Shown: piece after piece, positions 1 through 8,050 of the stretch
How positions within the stretch are numbered: the stretch's first letter is position 1
How the letters are laid out: every line of letters starts with the position of its first letter
DNA from: Brevundimonas sp. Root1279
GTDB lineage: Bacteria > Pseudomonadota > Alphaproteobacteria > Caulobacterales > Caulobacteraceae
NCBI RefSeq assembly: GCF_001425945.1
Contig: NZ_LMEB01000006.1
Span: 248,001-312,000, forward strand
Direction of reading: 5' to 3'
DNA length: 64,000 nucleotides
The notes under the pieces: generated by a model
What the model saw: only the letters and a program-made list of their open reading frames with translations
Told to the model about the DNA's origin: nothing
The model's database searches: none
Translations under genes and position numbers: made by a program

Positions 1-618
1 CGGCCGTCCTACGGCTTCCTCGGCGAGGAAGGCGGCTCGATCAGCGGCGGCGACGACGCCCAGACCTGGATCGTCGACCCGCTGGACGGCACCACCAACT
101 TCCTGTTCGCCTGCCCGCTGTGGGGCGTGAACGTCGCCCTCGCCCGCGAGGACCGGGTCGTCGCCGGGGTGACCTACATCCCCATGCTGAACGAGCTCTA
201 CGTCGCCGAAGAGGGCAAGGGCTGCTGGCTCAACGGCAAGCAGGTGCGCGTCTCCAACCGCCACAGCCTGGTCGAATCCGTCCTCGCCTGCGGCATCCCC
301 TTCGCGGGCAAGCCGGACCATCCGCTGTTCGCGCGCGAGATGGCGCTGCTGACCTCGGACGTGGCGGGCATCCGGCGCACCGGGGCCTGCGCCGTGGACA
401 TGGCCTGGGTCGCCTCCGGCCGGTGGGACGCCTACTGGGAGCGCTGCCTGAACGCCTGGGACATGGGGCCGGGGATCATCCTGGTGCAGGAGGCCGGCGG
501 CCGCGCCACGGGCGTCGACGGCGGGCCGCTGGATCTGCACGCCGGCCACGTCTGCGTCTCCAACGGCGGCGTCCACGACCCGCTGATCGAACGCCTGAAC
601 GCCGCCCTTTCGGAGTAG
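1..618 (+). CDS. Inositol monophosphatase family protein (5' truncated by window edge)
   Basis: Member of the Mg2+-dependent inositol monophosphatase (SuhB/HisN-like) superfamily, which hydrolyses small phosphomonoesters in the cytoplasm. Frame 1 is open from the first base; the N-terminus lies outside the window. The visible part has the metal-ligand segment GEEGG (codons 8-12), the signature DPLDGTTNF (codons 26-34) and the second signature WDMGPG (codons 153-158), followed by EAGG. The last motif has MGPG where many members have xAAG. The ORF ends in TAG only 3 bp before the next start codon, so it is probably cotranscribed with the PhoD gene. Whether the substrate is inositol phosphate, histidinol phosphate or another phosphomonoester cannot be told from the sequence. 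Confidence 0.9.
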   Translation, partial: RPSYGFLGEEGGSISGGDDAQTWIVDPLDGTTNFLFACPLWGVNVALAREDRVVAGVTYIPMLNELYVAEEGKGCWLNGKQVRVSNRHSLVESVLACGIPFAGKPDHPLFAREMALLTSDVAGIRRTGACAVDMAWVASGRWDAYWERCLNAWDMGPGIILVQEAGGRATGVDGGPLDLHAGHVCVSNGGVHDPLIERLNAALSE

Positions 619-621
619 AGC

Positions 622-2097
622 ATGACCCGGAACCTGACCTTCGGCCGCCGCGCCTTCCTGGCCGGCGCGTCGCTGAGCGCCCTGCTCGCCGCCGCCCCGC
701 GCGCCCTGGCCGAGGTGCTCGGCTATCCCCGGGCCCTGCAGGGCCCGATGGTCGGATCGCCGGGGCCGAGCCACTTCACCGTCTGGGTCCGCGCCAGCGG
801 CGCCTTCCCGGTGACGCTGGAGTATTCCACGGACCGCGACTTCGAGACCTTGATCCAGGGGCCGACCGCCACCGCCCGGGCCGAGGACGACTGCTGCGTC
901 ACCCTGCGCGTCGACGGCGTCCAGCCCGACACCGACTACTGGTACCGGCTGAAGTATAACGGCGACGCCGACCGATATCAGCACTTCCCCTACCGCACCC
1001 GCACCGCCCCGGCGGGCGCGGCCGAGTTCAGCGTGGCCTTCGGCTCCTGCTGCCGCATCCAGTTCGACGCCGACCAGCCGATCTGGAACGCAGTCCGCGA
1101 GATCGACCCGGACCTGATGTTCTGGTTGGGCGACAACATCTACGGCGACAGCGACCAGCCCTCGGTGCTGGCCGACCTGTACGGGCGCGGGCGGCTGGTC
1201 GAGCGGCTGGTCCCCCTGCTCCGCTCCAAGCCGCAACTGGCCATCTGGGACGACCACGACTTCGGCTACAACAACGGCGACGGCCGCAGCCCCTACAAGG
1301 CCGCCTCGCTGAAGGTGTTCAAGGATTTCTGGGCCAACCCGAGCTACGGCGAGGCCGACAATCCGGGCGTCTATTTCAAGCAGGCCTATGGCGGGGTCGA
1401 CTTCTTCTTTCTCGACGGCCGCTACCACCGCGACCCGATCGAAACGCCCGATACCGGTCGGAAGACCATGCTGGGCGCGAGGCAGAAGGCCTGGCTGAAG
1501 CGCGAGCTGGCCGCCTCGACCGCGGCCTTCAAGGTGCTGGTCGCCGGCGGCGGCTTCTCTTCGGCCGAGAACGAGGAGGGCGGCGACAGCTGGGGCGTCT
1601 TCCTGACCGAGCGCAACGAGATCTTCGACTTCATCCGCGACCGGAACATCGGCGGCGTCTTCTGCATCACCGGCGACAGCCACATGGGCGAGCTGAACTG
1701 CATCCCGCGTTCGGATGTCGGCGGCTACGACATCTACGACTTCTGCTCGTCGCCCCTGGCCCAGATGCCGGCGGTCAAGAATACCCGCCAGACGCCCGAG
1801 GTGCGCATCCGCGACACCTGGACCCGCAGCGTCAACGTCGGCCATCTGAGGTTCGACATGACCGGCCCGACCCCGACCATGACCTACACCCTGCACGACG
1901 TGATGGGCGAAGCCGTCTGGGATCCGCTGGTGCTGACCCCGGCCGACCTGACCAACGGCGTGCGCACCTGGGACAAGAAGGCTGACCCGGAAGAGCTGCA
2001 GCGGCTGGAGCGGTTCAAGCGCGGCGGCGGCTATTACGGGTACGACCCTGCCCCGGGCTGGCCCAGCCGCCCCTATTACAACGGCGAGGGCGGCTGA
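622..2097 (+). CDS. phoD: PhoD-family alkaline phosphatase (Tat-exported)
   Basis: Predicted secreted phosphodiesterase/phosphomonoesterase of the PhoD family (491 aa), dependent on Fe/Ca in known members, which releases phosphate from organic esters in the periplasm. The N-terminus has a twin-arginine signal (GRRAFLAG near residue 9, then an Ala-rich core ending about residue 30). A PhoD_N Ig-like domain spans about residues 38-125. The metallophosphatase core has GSCC (~138), WLGDNIYGD (~166), WDDHDFG (~208) and TGDSHMGEL (~350), which supply the metal ligands. It starts 3 bp after the upstream phosphatase gene, which suggests a small phosphate-ester operon. Full length for the family; no defect seen. 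Confidence 0.93.
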   Translation: MTRNLTFGRRAFLAGASLSALLAAAPRALAEVLGYPRALQGPMVGSPGPSHFTVWVRASGAFPVTLEYSTDRDFETLIQGPTATARAEDDCCVTLRVDGVQPDTDYWYRLKYNGDADRYQHFPYRTRTAPAGAAEFSVAFGSCCRIQFDADQPIWNAVREIDPDLMFWLGDNIYGDSDQPSVLADLYGRGRLVERLVPLLRSKPQLAIWDDHDFGYNNGDGRSPYKAASLKVFKDFWANPSYGEADNPGVYFKQAYGGVDFFFLDGRYHRDPIETPDTGRKTMLGARQKAWLKRELAASTAAFKVLVAGGGFSSAENEEGGDSWGVFLTERNEIFDFIRDRNIGGVFCITGDSHMGELNCIPRSDVGGYDIYDFCSSPLAQMPAVKNTRQTPEVRIRDTWTRSVNVGHLRFDMTGPTPTMTYTLHDVMGEAVWDPLVLTPADLTNGVRTWDKKADPEELQRLERFKRGGGYYGYDPAPGWPSRPYYNGEGG

Positions 2098-2100
2098 TCC

Positions 2101-2676
2101 TCAGGCCAGGCCGCCCAGGGCCAGCCGGGCCGTCCGGCGAAGCTCCTCGGTGTCCGACCCGCCCCGCGCCGCGACCTTGAGCCCTGAGCGCAGGGTCAGC
2201 AGCATCCGGCTGGCCGCCTCCACGTCGAGCGAAGGCGGCAGTTCGCCTGCCTGCACGCCCTCTGCGAGGCGGTCGGCGAAGGCGGCGAGGACGGCGCGGC
2301 CCGCGTCGTCGTTGAGGGCGTTCACCTCCGGGTCGGAGCGACTGAACTCGACGATGGAGCCGACGCCGAGACACCCCGTCTCGAGGTCGTCGCAGGAGCC
2401 CAGCCCCACCAGGAGCGCCGCTTCGATCGCCTCCAACGCGGGACGGTTCGCCTCGAGGGCCGCCTGCATCTGGGCGAGGGAGCCCCCTGAATAGCGGCGC
2501 AAGGCTTCCAGGAACAGGCGACGCTTGTCGCCGAAGGCGCCGTAAAGGCTCTGGCGTCCAATGCCCATGCTCTCAAGCAGATCGCTGGTGGACGCAGCCT
2601 CATAGCCGTGACGCGCGAAAACGCGGATCGCCTTCGCCACCGCCTCGTCGCGGTCGAATTCTGCAGGTCTGGCCAT
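2101..2676 (-). CDS. TetR/AcrR family transcriptional repressor
   Basis: 191-aa regulator with an N-terminal TetR helix-turn-helix (residues ~8-55, ending in the typical GRQSLYGAFGDKRRLF recognition region) and a C-terminal ligand domain of the AcrR/YxaF type that contains a CDDLETGCLG segment. It is transcribed divergently from an SDR oxidoreductase gene. The ~100-bp shared gap carries two near-identical palindromic sites (2694-2710 and 2747-2763), so it probably represses itself and the SDR gene and is released by an electrophile or small aromatic. The ligand is unknown. The ATG at 2676 is chosen because the HTH begins a few residues later; longer upstream frames run through the operator region. 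Confidence 0.9.
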   Translation of the reverse strand: MARPAEFDRDEAVAKAIRVFARHGYEAASTSDLLESMGIGRQSLYGAFGDKRRLFLEALRRYSGGSLAQMQAALEANRPALEAIEAALLVGLGSCDDLETGCLGVGSIVEFSRSDPEVNALNDDAGRAVLAAFADRLAEGVQAGELPPSLDVEAASRMLLTLRSGLKVAARGGSDTEELRRTARLALGGLA

Positions 2677-2693
2677 GGCCGCACTGTAGCAAT

Positions 2694-2763
2694 GTTGACC
2701 GGTCAGTCCAGAATATTCTTGACCAACCGATCCGGAATGACCAGTTGTTGACCGTTCAGTCCA
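2694..2763. promoter_or_regulatory. Two TetR-type operator copies in divergent promoter
   Basis: Two 17-bp segments, 2694-2710 (GTTGACCGGTCAGTCCA) and 2747-2763 (GTTGACCGTTCAGTCCA), match at 16 of 17 positions and lie 53 bp apart start to start. The first contains the perfect palindrome TGACCGGTCA (2696-2705); in the second it is broken at one position. They lie between the divergent tetR-like and SDR starts and are the obvious binding sites for the adjacent repressor. The sequence is direct observation; the function is inferred. Confidence 0.75.
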
Positions 2764-2778
2764 TAACGAGGTTTCCTG

Positions 2779-3516
2779 ATGCAAGCCCTCCTCTCCCCTT
2801 CCACGCCGGCGCTGGTGTTCGGCGGCTCGCGCGGCATGGGCGCCGCCATAGTCCGCCGCCTGGCCTCCGAGGGTCACCCGGTGGCCTTCACCTATTCCGC
2901 CTCCCGGGAGGCGGCCCTGTCGATCGTGCGCGACATCGAACAGGCGGACGGCGCGGCCTTCGCCATCCAGGCCGACAGCTCGGATCCGGAGGCCGTGCGC
3001 GCAGCCGTCGAACTCGCCGTCGAACGCCACGGACCGCTCGGCGTGCTGGTGATCAACGCCGGCGTCCTCATCGGCGGCGCGATCGACGCCTTCGCGCTCG
3101 AGGACTTCGACCGCATGCTGGCGGTCAATGTCCGCGGGGTCTTCGCCGCCATCCGCCATGCCTCGCCTCACCTGGTGGACGGCGCTCGCATCGTCACGAT
3201 TGGAAGCAATACGGCCGATCGGATCGGCTCGCCGGGATCCAGCGTCTACGCCATGACCAAGGCGGCGGTGGCCCAGCTCGTCCGCGGGGCGGCCCTCGAC
3301 TTCGCCCCTCGCGGGATCACCGTCAATAACATCCAGCCGGGACCGATCGAGACCGACATGACCGCCGACCTGATGGAATACATCGCCCCTCGCCTGCCGC
3401 TGGGCCGCATCGGCACGCCGCAAGAGATCGCCGGTCTGGTGGCCTGGCTCACGGGCCCGGACGCCGGCTACATGACCGGCGCGAGTCTGACCATCGACGG
3501 AGGATGGACGGCCTAG
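2779..3516 (+). CDS. SDR family NAD(P)-dependent oxidoreductase
   Basis: Classical short-chain dehydrogenase/reductase (245 aa, FabG-like fold) that interconverts carbonyl and hydroxyl groups with NAD(P)H in the cytoplasm. The Rossmann cofactor motif GGSRGMGAAI is near residues 14-23, NAG near 94, and the catalytic Tyr and Lys are in YAMTK (~157-161). The C-terminal DGGWTA tail is typical of FabG/SDR proteins. It is divergent from a TetR repressor and probably induced by that repressor's ligand. Its stop codon overlaps that of the convergent TonB receptor gene (shared bases 3513-3516). The substrate is unknown. Confidence 0.9.
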   Translation: MQALLSPSTPALVFGGSRGMGAAIVRRLASEGHPVAFTYSASREAALSIVRDIEQADGAAFAIQADSSDPEAVRAAVELAVERHGPLGVLVINAGVLIGGAIDAFALEDFDRMLAVNVRGVFAAIRHASPHLVDGARIVTIGSNTADRIGSPGSSVYAMTKAAVAQLVRGAALDFAPRGITVNNIQPGPIETDMTADLMEYIAPRLPLGRIGTPQEIAGLVAWLTGPDAGYMTGASLTIDGGWTA

Positions 3517-5555
3517 CCGCCGAGGCTGCGACGGACCGTCAGGCTGACGTAGCCGGGCTGCTCCCAGCGGCGTCGCTCGATCTCGTCGAGCGGCGTCGTC
3601 GAGCGGGGCCCGTCGTACTTGTCGCGCGTCTCGGTGAAGTCGCGGCCGAACAGGTCGGCGACCTCGGCGCGCAGGCGCCAGTCGCCGAAGCGGCGCTCGA
3701 CCCAGAGCGACCAGCTCGACGCCTCGCTGGCGCGGGTCACCTCGTCGAAGCGGTACTCGGTCGAGCGCTCTGCGATCGGATCGATCGACGCGCCCCAGCT
3801 GAGGCTCAGCGACGGCAGGTCCTGGCTCAGCTCGATCGTCCCCTCGAACGGCTCCTCGTCGGAGATGCCGCGCCGCTCGCCGGTGACCGGGTCGGTCACC
3901 TCGCTGTCGCGCCACAGCAGGGACGAGCGCAGCCGCCCGCCGCTGAGGCCGAGCCGGTCCAGCGGCGCCGACAGCTCCAGCGCCAGGGTGTCGCGGCGAC
4001 CGTCGCCGATGTTGCCCGGCGCGTCGAAGACGTCGGTCGGAGTCACGATCAGGATGCGGTCGACGACGTCCTCGATCTCATCGTGGGTCCAGGTCAGGGT
4101 CAGGGCCGCGCCGCCGCCGAAGTCGTGGTCCCAGCTCAGCGCCGTGCGCCAGGTCTTGTCGGGCTCCAGGTCGGCGTTGCCGGCGGTGACCACATCCTGA
4201 TCCAGCGAGGCCGAGGCGACGAAGTCCCCGAAATCCAGCTGGCCCACCTCGCGCGACACCGACAGGCGCAGCCGGTCGCGACCGCCCAGCTCGTGCGTCA
4301 CCGCCACGCGCGGCTTGGGATAGAGGAAGCTGCGCTCCTGCGGGCTGTCCCCGGTCTGGATGATGGTCGAGGCCTCCAGCCGCAGGCCGCCCTCGACCTG
4401 CCAGCCCGGGGCCGGTTTCCAGGCCCCGGCTACCGACGCCTCGACCCGGCGCTCCTCGATGCGCACGTCCGAACCGGGCAGGTCGACGGGGGCGCCGTTC
4501 TCCTCGAGCCGGGCTTCGCTTTCGAGGAAGTTGAACGCGCCCTCCAGCCCGGCGCTGACCGACAGGGTCTCCGACGGCTCCCAGACCAGATCGCCCCTGA
4601 CGATGGTCTCGCCGCTGTCGGAGATCTCTGTGAACCGCTCGGTCTCGCCGTCCTCGCGGGCGTCCTCGGCGGCGTCGAGTCGGCCCAGCTGCCGGCTGGC
4701 CATGACCTCGGCGGTGAGCGTGTCGGACAAGGACCGGCTGTAGCGCAGGCCCAGCTCCAGCTCATCGAAGGTCTCGCGCTCATCGACCTCTTCCCGGTCG
4801 CCGTCGGATTCCTCGATGCGGGTCGCGGCCTCGACGTCGGTGCGGCGCAGGGCCCCGGCGGCGCTGAACGTCCCGCCGGCCAGAGGCGCGCGCCAGGTCG
4901 CCCCGGCCTCGGCCAGGGTCTCGACGGTGCGCAGGCCGAGGCGGTCGGTCTCGACAGCCCCGTCGGCCTCGGTGGTCTCGATCACCCCCGGGCCGGTCTC
5001 GTCGTCCAGCTCCGGCTCGTAGTTGAAGGTCAGCTCCAGGGCGCGATCATCCCAGGCGCGGGCGTACTCGGCCTCGACCTGCGGCCGGGTCCAGCCGTCG
5101 GTATAGGCGACGACCCCGGCCGTTACCGCGCCCTCGGCGGTGGCGGCGGAGCGACGGCGCACGATGTTGGCGACCACCGGATGACCGGCCATGTCGACGC
5201 CGGCGACGCCGCCGCGGATCAGCTCGATGCGTTCGACCGAGGCCGCCGGGATGCGGTCCAGCACGTCGCCGATGTCCTGCCGCTTGCTGGCCGGTCGGAC
5301 GCCGTCGATCAGCACATTGCCCAACGCCCCGGCATAGCCGCGCACATCCGCGTCGGCCTCGACGATCGTGAAGCCGGGCACGAGCGCCAGCAGATCGCCC
5401 GCCGTCTGGGGCGCGGTCCCGGCGAAGTCGGCCGGGGTGTAGGCGACGACGCCCGTCGGAGCCGTCTGGGCCGCAGCGGTCCCTGTCGCCGCCAGCCACA
5501 GGCCGGCCGCGATGACCGCAGCATTCCGGACCGACCTCGACGACGCCATGCGCAT
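3513..5555 (-). CDS. TonB-dependent outer-membrane receptor
   Basis: 680-aa outer-membrane receptor: signal peptide (residues ~1-29, ending TAAAQ), an N-terminal plug (about 35-150, with DGVRPASKRQDIGDVLDRIP and ERIELIRGG) and a C-terminal 22-stranded barrel predicted by alternating polar/acidic strands. Such receptors import siderophores, metals or other scarce substrates using TonB energy. It lies back to back with a PepSY-response regulator-kinase operon, as siderophore receptor/two-component pairs do (for example PfeA with PfeRS in Pseudomonas). The repeats at 5591-5631 lie between the two promoters. The substrate is not evident; siderophore or metal uptake is a guess from context. The ATG at 5555 is followed by a basic n-region and hydrophobic core. 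Confidence 0.88.
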   Translation of the reverse strand: MRMASSRSVRNAAVIAAGLWLAATGTAAAQTAPTGVVAYTPADFAGTAPQTAGDLLALVPGFTIVEADADVRGYAGALGNVLIDGVRPASKRQDIGDVLDRIPAASVERIELIRGGVAGVDMAGHPVVANIVRRRSAATAEGAVTAGVVAYTDGWTRPQVEAEYARAWDDRALELTFNYEPELDDETGPGVIETTEADGAVETDRLGLRTVETLAEAGATWRAPLAGGTFSAAGALRRTDVEAATRIEESDGDREEVDERETFDELELGLRYSRSLSDTLTAEVMASRQLGRLDAAEDAREDGETERFTEISDSGETIVRGDLVWEPSETLSVSAGLEGAFNFLESEARLEENGAPVDLPGSDVRIEERRVEASVAGAWKPAPGWQVEGGLRLEASTIIQTGDSPQERSFLYPKPRVAVTHELGGRDRLRLSVSREVGQLDFGDFVASASLDQDVVTAGNADLEPDKTWRTALSWDHDFGGGAALTLTWTHDEIEDVVDRILIVTPTDVFDAPGNIGDGRRDTLALELSAPLDRLGLSGGRLRSSLLWRDSEVTDPVTGERRGISDEEPFEGTIELSQDLPSLSLSWGASIDPIAERSTEYRFDEVTRASEASSWSLWVERRFGDWRLRAEVADLFGRDFTETRDKYDGPRSTTPLDEIERRRWEQPGYVSLTVRRSLGG

Positions 5556-5590
5556 TCCCCCGTGTGGAGGTCCGGTCTAGGCCCCGCTTC

Positions 5591-5631
5591 CTGACATCCG
5601 CCCGCGGACGGGCGTCAGCGAAATGTCAGCG
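5591..5631. promoter_or_regulatory. Candidate response-regulator box between receptor and two-component operon
   Basis: GTCAGCG occurs at 5614-5620 and again at 5625-5631, an 11-bp start-to-start spacing typical of tandem half-sites for OmpR/PhoB-family regulators. CTGACAT at 5591-5597 forms an inverted match with ATGTCAG at 5623-5629. The site sits between the divergent TonB-receptor gene and the PepSY/regulator/kinase operon. Binding by the regulator encoded at 5980-6642 is inferred. Confidence 0.5.
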
Positions 5632-5652
5632 GGGCGGGCGCACCTTGGCGGC

Positions 5653-5979
5653 ATGACCCACCGACACCCCCTCCGGCGCCTGGCGCCCTTCGCCTTCATC
5701 CTGCTGGCGGCGGCGGCGGCCCCGGCCTTCGCAGGTCAGTCCGACGACGACGACCACGTCGCCGCCCGCGAGGCCTTGCGCCGGGGCGAGATCCTGCCGC
5801 TGTCGCGCATCCTGGCCATCACCGCCCGCCACGTGCCCGGCGACGTCATCGACGTCGAGCTCGAGCGCAAGGATGGCATGTGGCGCTATGAGGTGAAGGT
5901 TCTGACCTCGACGGGACGCGTTCGCGAGGTCAAGCTGAACGCCCGCGACGGGGCGGTGCTGGAGATCGAGGACGACTGA
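5653..5979 (+). CDS. PepSY domain-containing exported protein
   Basis: 108-aa periplasmic protein: a signal peptide (PFAFILLAAAAAPAFA, cleaved near residue 21), an acidic DDDDH stretch, then one PepSY domain (about 35-107). PepSY modules are small inhibitory or sensing domains often found beside two-component systems. The ATG at 5653 is used because it directly precedes the signal peptide; an upstream GTG-type extension to 5623 would run through the regulatory repeats. The stop codon abuts the start of the response regulator (TGA then ATG), so the genes are translationally linked. It probably modulates the sensor kinase in the periplasm. Confidence 0.85.
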   Translation: MTHRHPLRRLAPFAFILLAAAAAPAFAGQSDDDDHVAAREALRRGEILPLSRILAITARHVPGDVIDVELERKDGMWRYEVKVLTSTGRVREVKLNARDGAVLEIEDD

Positions 5980-6642
5980 ATGCGCTGTCTCGTCGTCGAG
6001 GACGACCCCGACATCCAGGGCGACCTCAAGCGGGCCATCGAGGCGGCGGGGTTCACGGTCGACGTGGCCTCGGACGGCGACGCCGCCTGGTACCAGGGCG
6101 ACGTCGAGGACTACGCCATCGCCGTGCTCGACCTCGGCCTGCCGCGGCTCGACGGCCTGTCGGTGCTGCGCCGCTGGCGGGCGGCGGGCCGCGCCTTCCC
6201 GGTGCTGATCGTCTCGGCCCGGTCGGACTGGACCGAGAAGGTCGAGGGCATCGAGGCCGGCGCCGACGACTACCTCGCCAAGCCGTTCGAGATGGGCGAG
6301 TTGGTCGCGCGCCTGCGCGGCCTGCTGCGCCGCGGCGCCGGCCGGGTGTCCAATGTCGTGGTGCTCGGCAAGCTGCGGCTCGACACGGTGCGGATGGCGG
6401 CCTCCTACGACGGCTCGCCGGCCCGGCTGTCGCCGCTGGAGTTCCGCCTGCTCGACTATCTGGCGCACCAGCCCGGCCGCGCCGTCTCGGCGGGCGAGCT
6501 GGCCGACCACCTGTACGGAACCTCCGAGACCGGCGACGCCAACGCCATTGAGGCCATCGTCGCCCGGCTGCGGCGCAAATTCGGATCCGACCTGATCACC
6601 ACCCGGCGCGGCTTCGGCTATCTGATCGAAGGCGTCGCGTGA
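5980..6642 (+). CDS. OmpR/PhoP-family response regulator
   Basis: 220-aa two-component regulator. The receiver domain (1-115) has the acidic pocket EDDP (7-10), the phospho-acceptor Asp51 in AVLDLGLPRLDG and Lys101 in LAKPF. The C-terminal winged helix (about 125-218) has the usual ISPLEFRLLDYLA-like transactivation loop region and the RRKFG...TRRGFGYLI end. It follows the PepSY gene with no gap, and the kinase gene overlaps its end by 4 bp (GTGA), so all three form one operon. It probably binds the 11-bp repeats upstream and controls the divergent TonB receptor. Confidence 0.93.
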   Translation: MRCLVVEDDPDIQGDLKRAIEAAGFTVDVASDGDAAWYQGDVEDYAIAVLDLGLPRLDGLSVLRRWRAAGRAFPVLIVSARSDWTEKVEGIEAGADDYLAKPFEMGELVARLRGLLRRGAGRVSNVVVLGKLRLDTVRMAASYDGSPARLSPLEFRLLDYLAHQPGRAVSAGELADHLYGTSETGDANAIEAIVARLRRKFGSDLITTRRGFGYLIEGVA

Positions 6643-7985
6643 TTACCCGCTCGCTGCGCCTGCGGCTGTTGCTGGGAGCGGGAGCGGCCATTCTGGTCGC
6701 CCTGCTGGTCGCCTGGATCTTCATGGGCCTGCTGTTCGAGCGGCACCTCGAGCGGCGCATGGCGGTCGAGCTGACCGGCGACGCCACCCGCTTGGCGGCG
6801 GCCCTGACCGTCGCCCCCGACGGCCGCCTCGGCCTGTCCGAGCCCCTCCCCGATCCGCGTCTGCAGACCCCGGCCAGCGGCTTCTACTGGCAGGTCTCTG
6901 GCGGCGGCCGGGTGCTGCGCTCGCGCTCGCTGTGGGACGAGACCCTGGCCGCGCCGCCGGACGCCCCGGCCGACGAATGGGGCCTGCGACGCGCCGCCGG
7001 GCCTTTCGACCAGGAGGTCTTCCTGCTGGAGCGCCAGGTCCAGCCCGACGCCGACAGCCCGCCCCTGACCATCCAGCTGGCCCAGGACGCCTCCGCCATC
7101 GCCACGGCCCAGGCCGAGTTCGGGCGCGAGCTGGCGGGCTTCCTCGCCGCCCTGTGGCTGGTCCTCATCGCCGCGGCCTGGCTGCAGGTGCACCTCGGCC
7201 TGCAACCGCTCAGAGGCCTGCGCGACCGGCTCGCTGCGCTGCGCTCCAACTCCTCGGCCCGTCTGGACGAGCCCTGGCTGAACGACGTCCGCCCCCTCAC
7301 CGAGGCCATCAACGAACTGGCCGAGGCGCGCGAGGCCGATCTGCAGAAGGCCCGGGCCCGCGCCTCCGACCTGGCCCATGGCCTCAAGACCCCGCTGGCC
7401 GCTCTCAAGGCCCAGAGCCGCCGGCTGCGCGAGGCCGGCCAGACCGAGATCGCCGACGGCCTGGATCGCTCCATCGCCGCCCTCGCCGCCACCACCGAGG
7501 CCGAGCTGGCGCGCAGCCGCATCGCCGCCGCCGGCCAGGGCGGCGGGGCCGACGCCCGCGACAGCGTCGAACAGCTGATCAGCGTGCTGGAGCAGACCGA
7601 CCAGGGCGAGGCCATCGCCTTCACCAACGACATCGCCGACGGCGTCGCCCCGCCGCTCAGCCGCGACGACCTGACCGAGCTGATCGGTCCGCTGCTCGAG
7701 AACGCCGTCCGCTTCGCCCGCCGTCAGGTGGTCGCCCGCGGCCGCACCGAGGACGCCGGCGTGGTGCTCTGGATCGACGATGACGGGCCGGGCATCCCGA
7801 GCACCGAGCTGACCGCCCCCACAGGCCGCGGCGTCCGCCTCGACCAGACCAGCCAGGGCCAGGGCCTGGGCCTGTCGATCGCCGCCGGCCTCGCTGAGGC
7901 CTCGGGCGGCCGGCTCACCCTCAGCCGTTCGGCCCTTGGCGGCCTGTGCGTCGAGGTGCGGTGGAATCATGATGACGCCCGCTGA
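6639..7985 (+). CDS. Sensor histidine kinase (PhoQ-like)
   Basis: 448-aa inner-membrane kinase starting with GTG in a 4-bp overlap with the regulator gene. TM1 spans about residues 9-30; a periplasmic sensor region of ~130 residues follows; TM2 is about 163-185. The H-box DLAHGLKTPLAAL has the phospho-acceptor His near 247. The ATPase domain has the N-box LLENAVRFA, the G1 box DDDGPGIP and the G2 box GQGLGLSIAAG. The DLAHGLKTPL form of the H-box matches PhoQ-type kinases. The signal is unknown, but the neighbouring PepSY protein and TonB receptor suggest sensing of a metal, siderophore or envelope condition. Confidence 0.92.
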   Translation: MITRSLRLRLLLGAGAAILVALLVAWIFMGLLFERHLERRMAVELTGDATRLAAALTVAPDGRLGLSEPLPDPRLQTPASGFYWQVSGGGRVLRSRSLWDETLAAPPDAPADEWGLRRAAGPFDQEVFLLERQVQPDADSPPLTIQLAQDASAIATAQAEFGRELAGFLAALWLVLIAAAWLQVHLGLQPLRGLRDRLAALRSNSSARLDEPWLNDVRPLTEAINELAEAREADLQKARARASDLAHGLKTPLAALKAQSRRLREAGQTEIADGLDRSIAALAATTEAELARSRIAAAGQGGGADARDSVEQLISVLEQTDQGEAIAFTNDIADGVAPPLSRDDLTELIGPLLENAVRFARRQVVARGRTEDAGVVLWIDDDGPGIPSTELTAPTGRGVRLDQTSQGQGLGLSIAAGLAEASGGRLTLSRSALGGLCVEVRWNHDDAR

Positions 7986-8016
7986 CCGCCCGGCGCGCCG
8001 GCCGCGGACGCTGGCC

Positions 8017-8050
8017 GCCTGAAGCGTCGACGACGACGGCGACTTCAGGC
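8017..8050. terminator. Weak hairpin between convergent kinase and DUF885 genes
   Basis: GCCTGAAG (8017-8024) pairs with CTTCAGGC (8043-8050): an 8-bp perfect stem with an 18-nt loop that overlaps the stop codon of the minus-strand gene. There is no clear T-tract on either strand, so efficient termination is doubtful. Confidence 0.35.
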
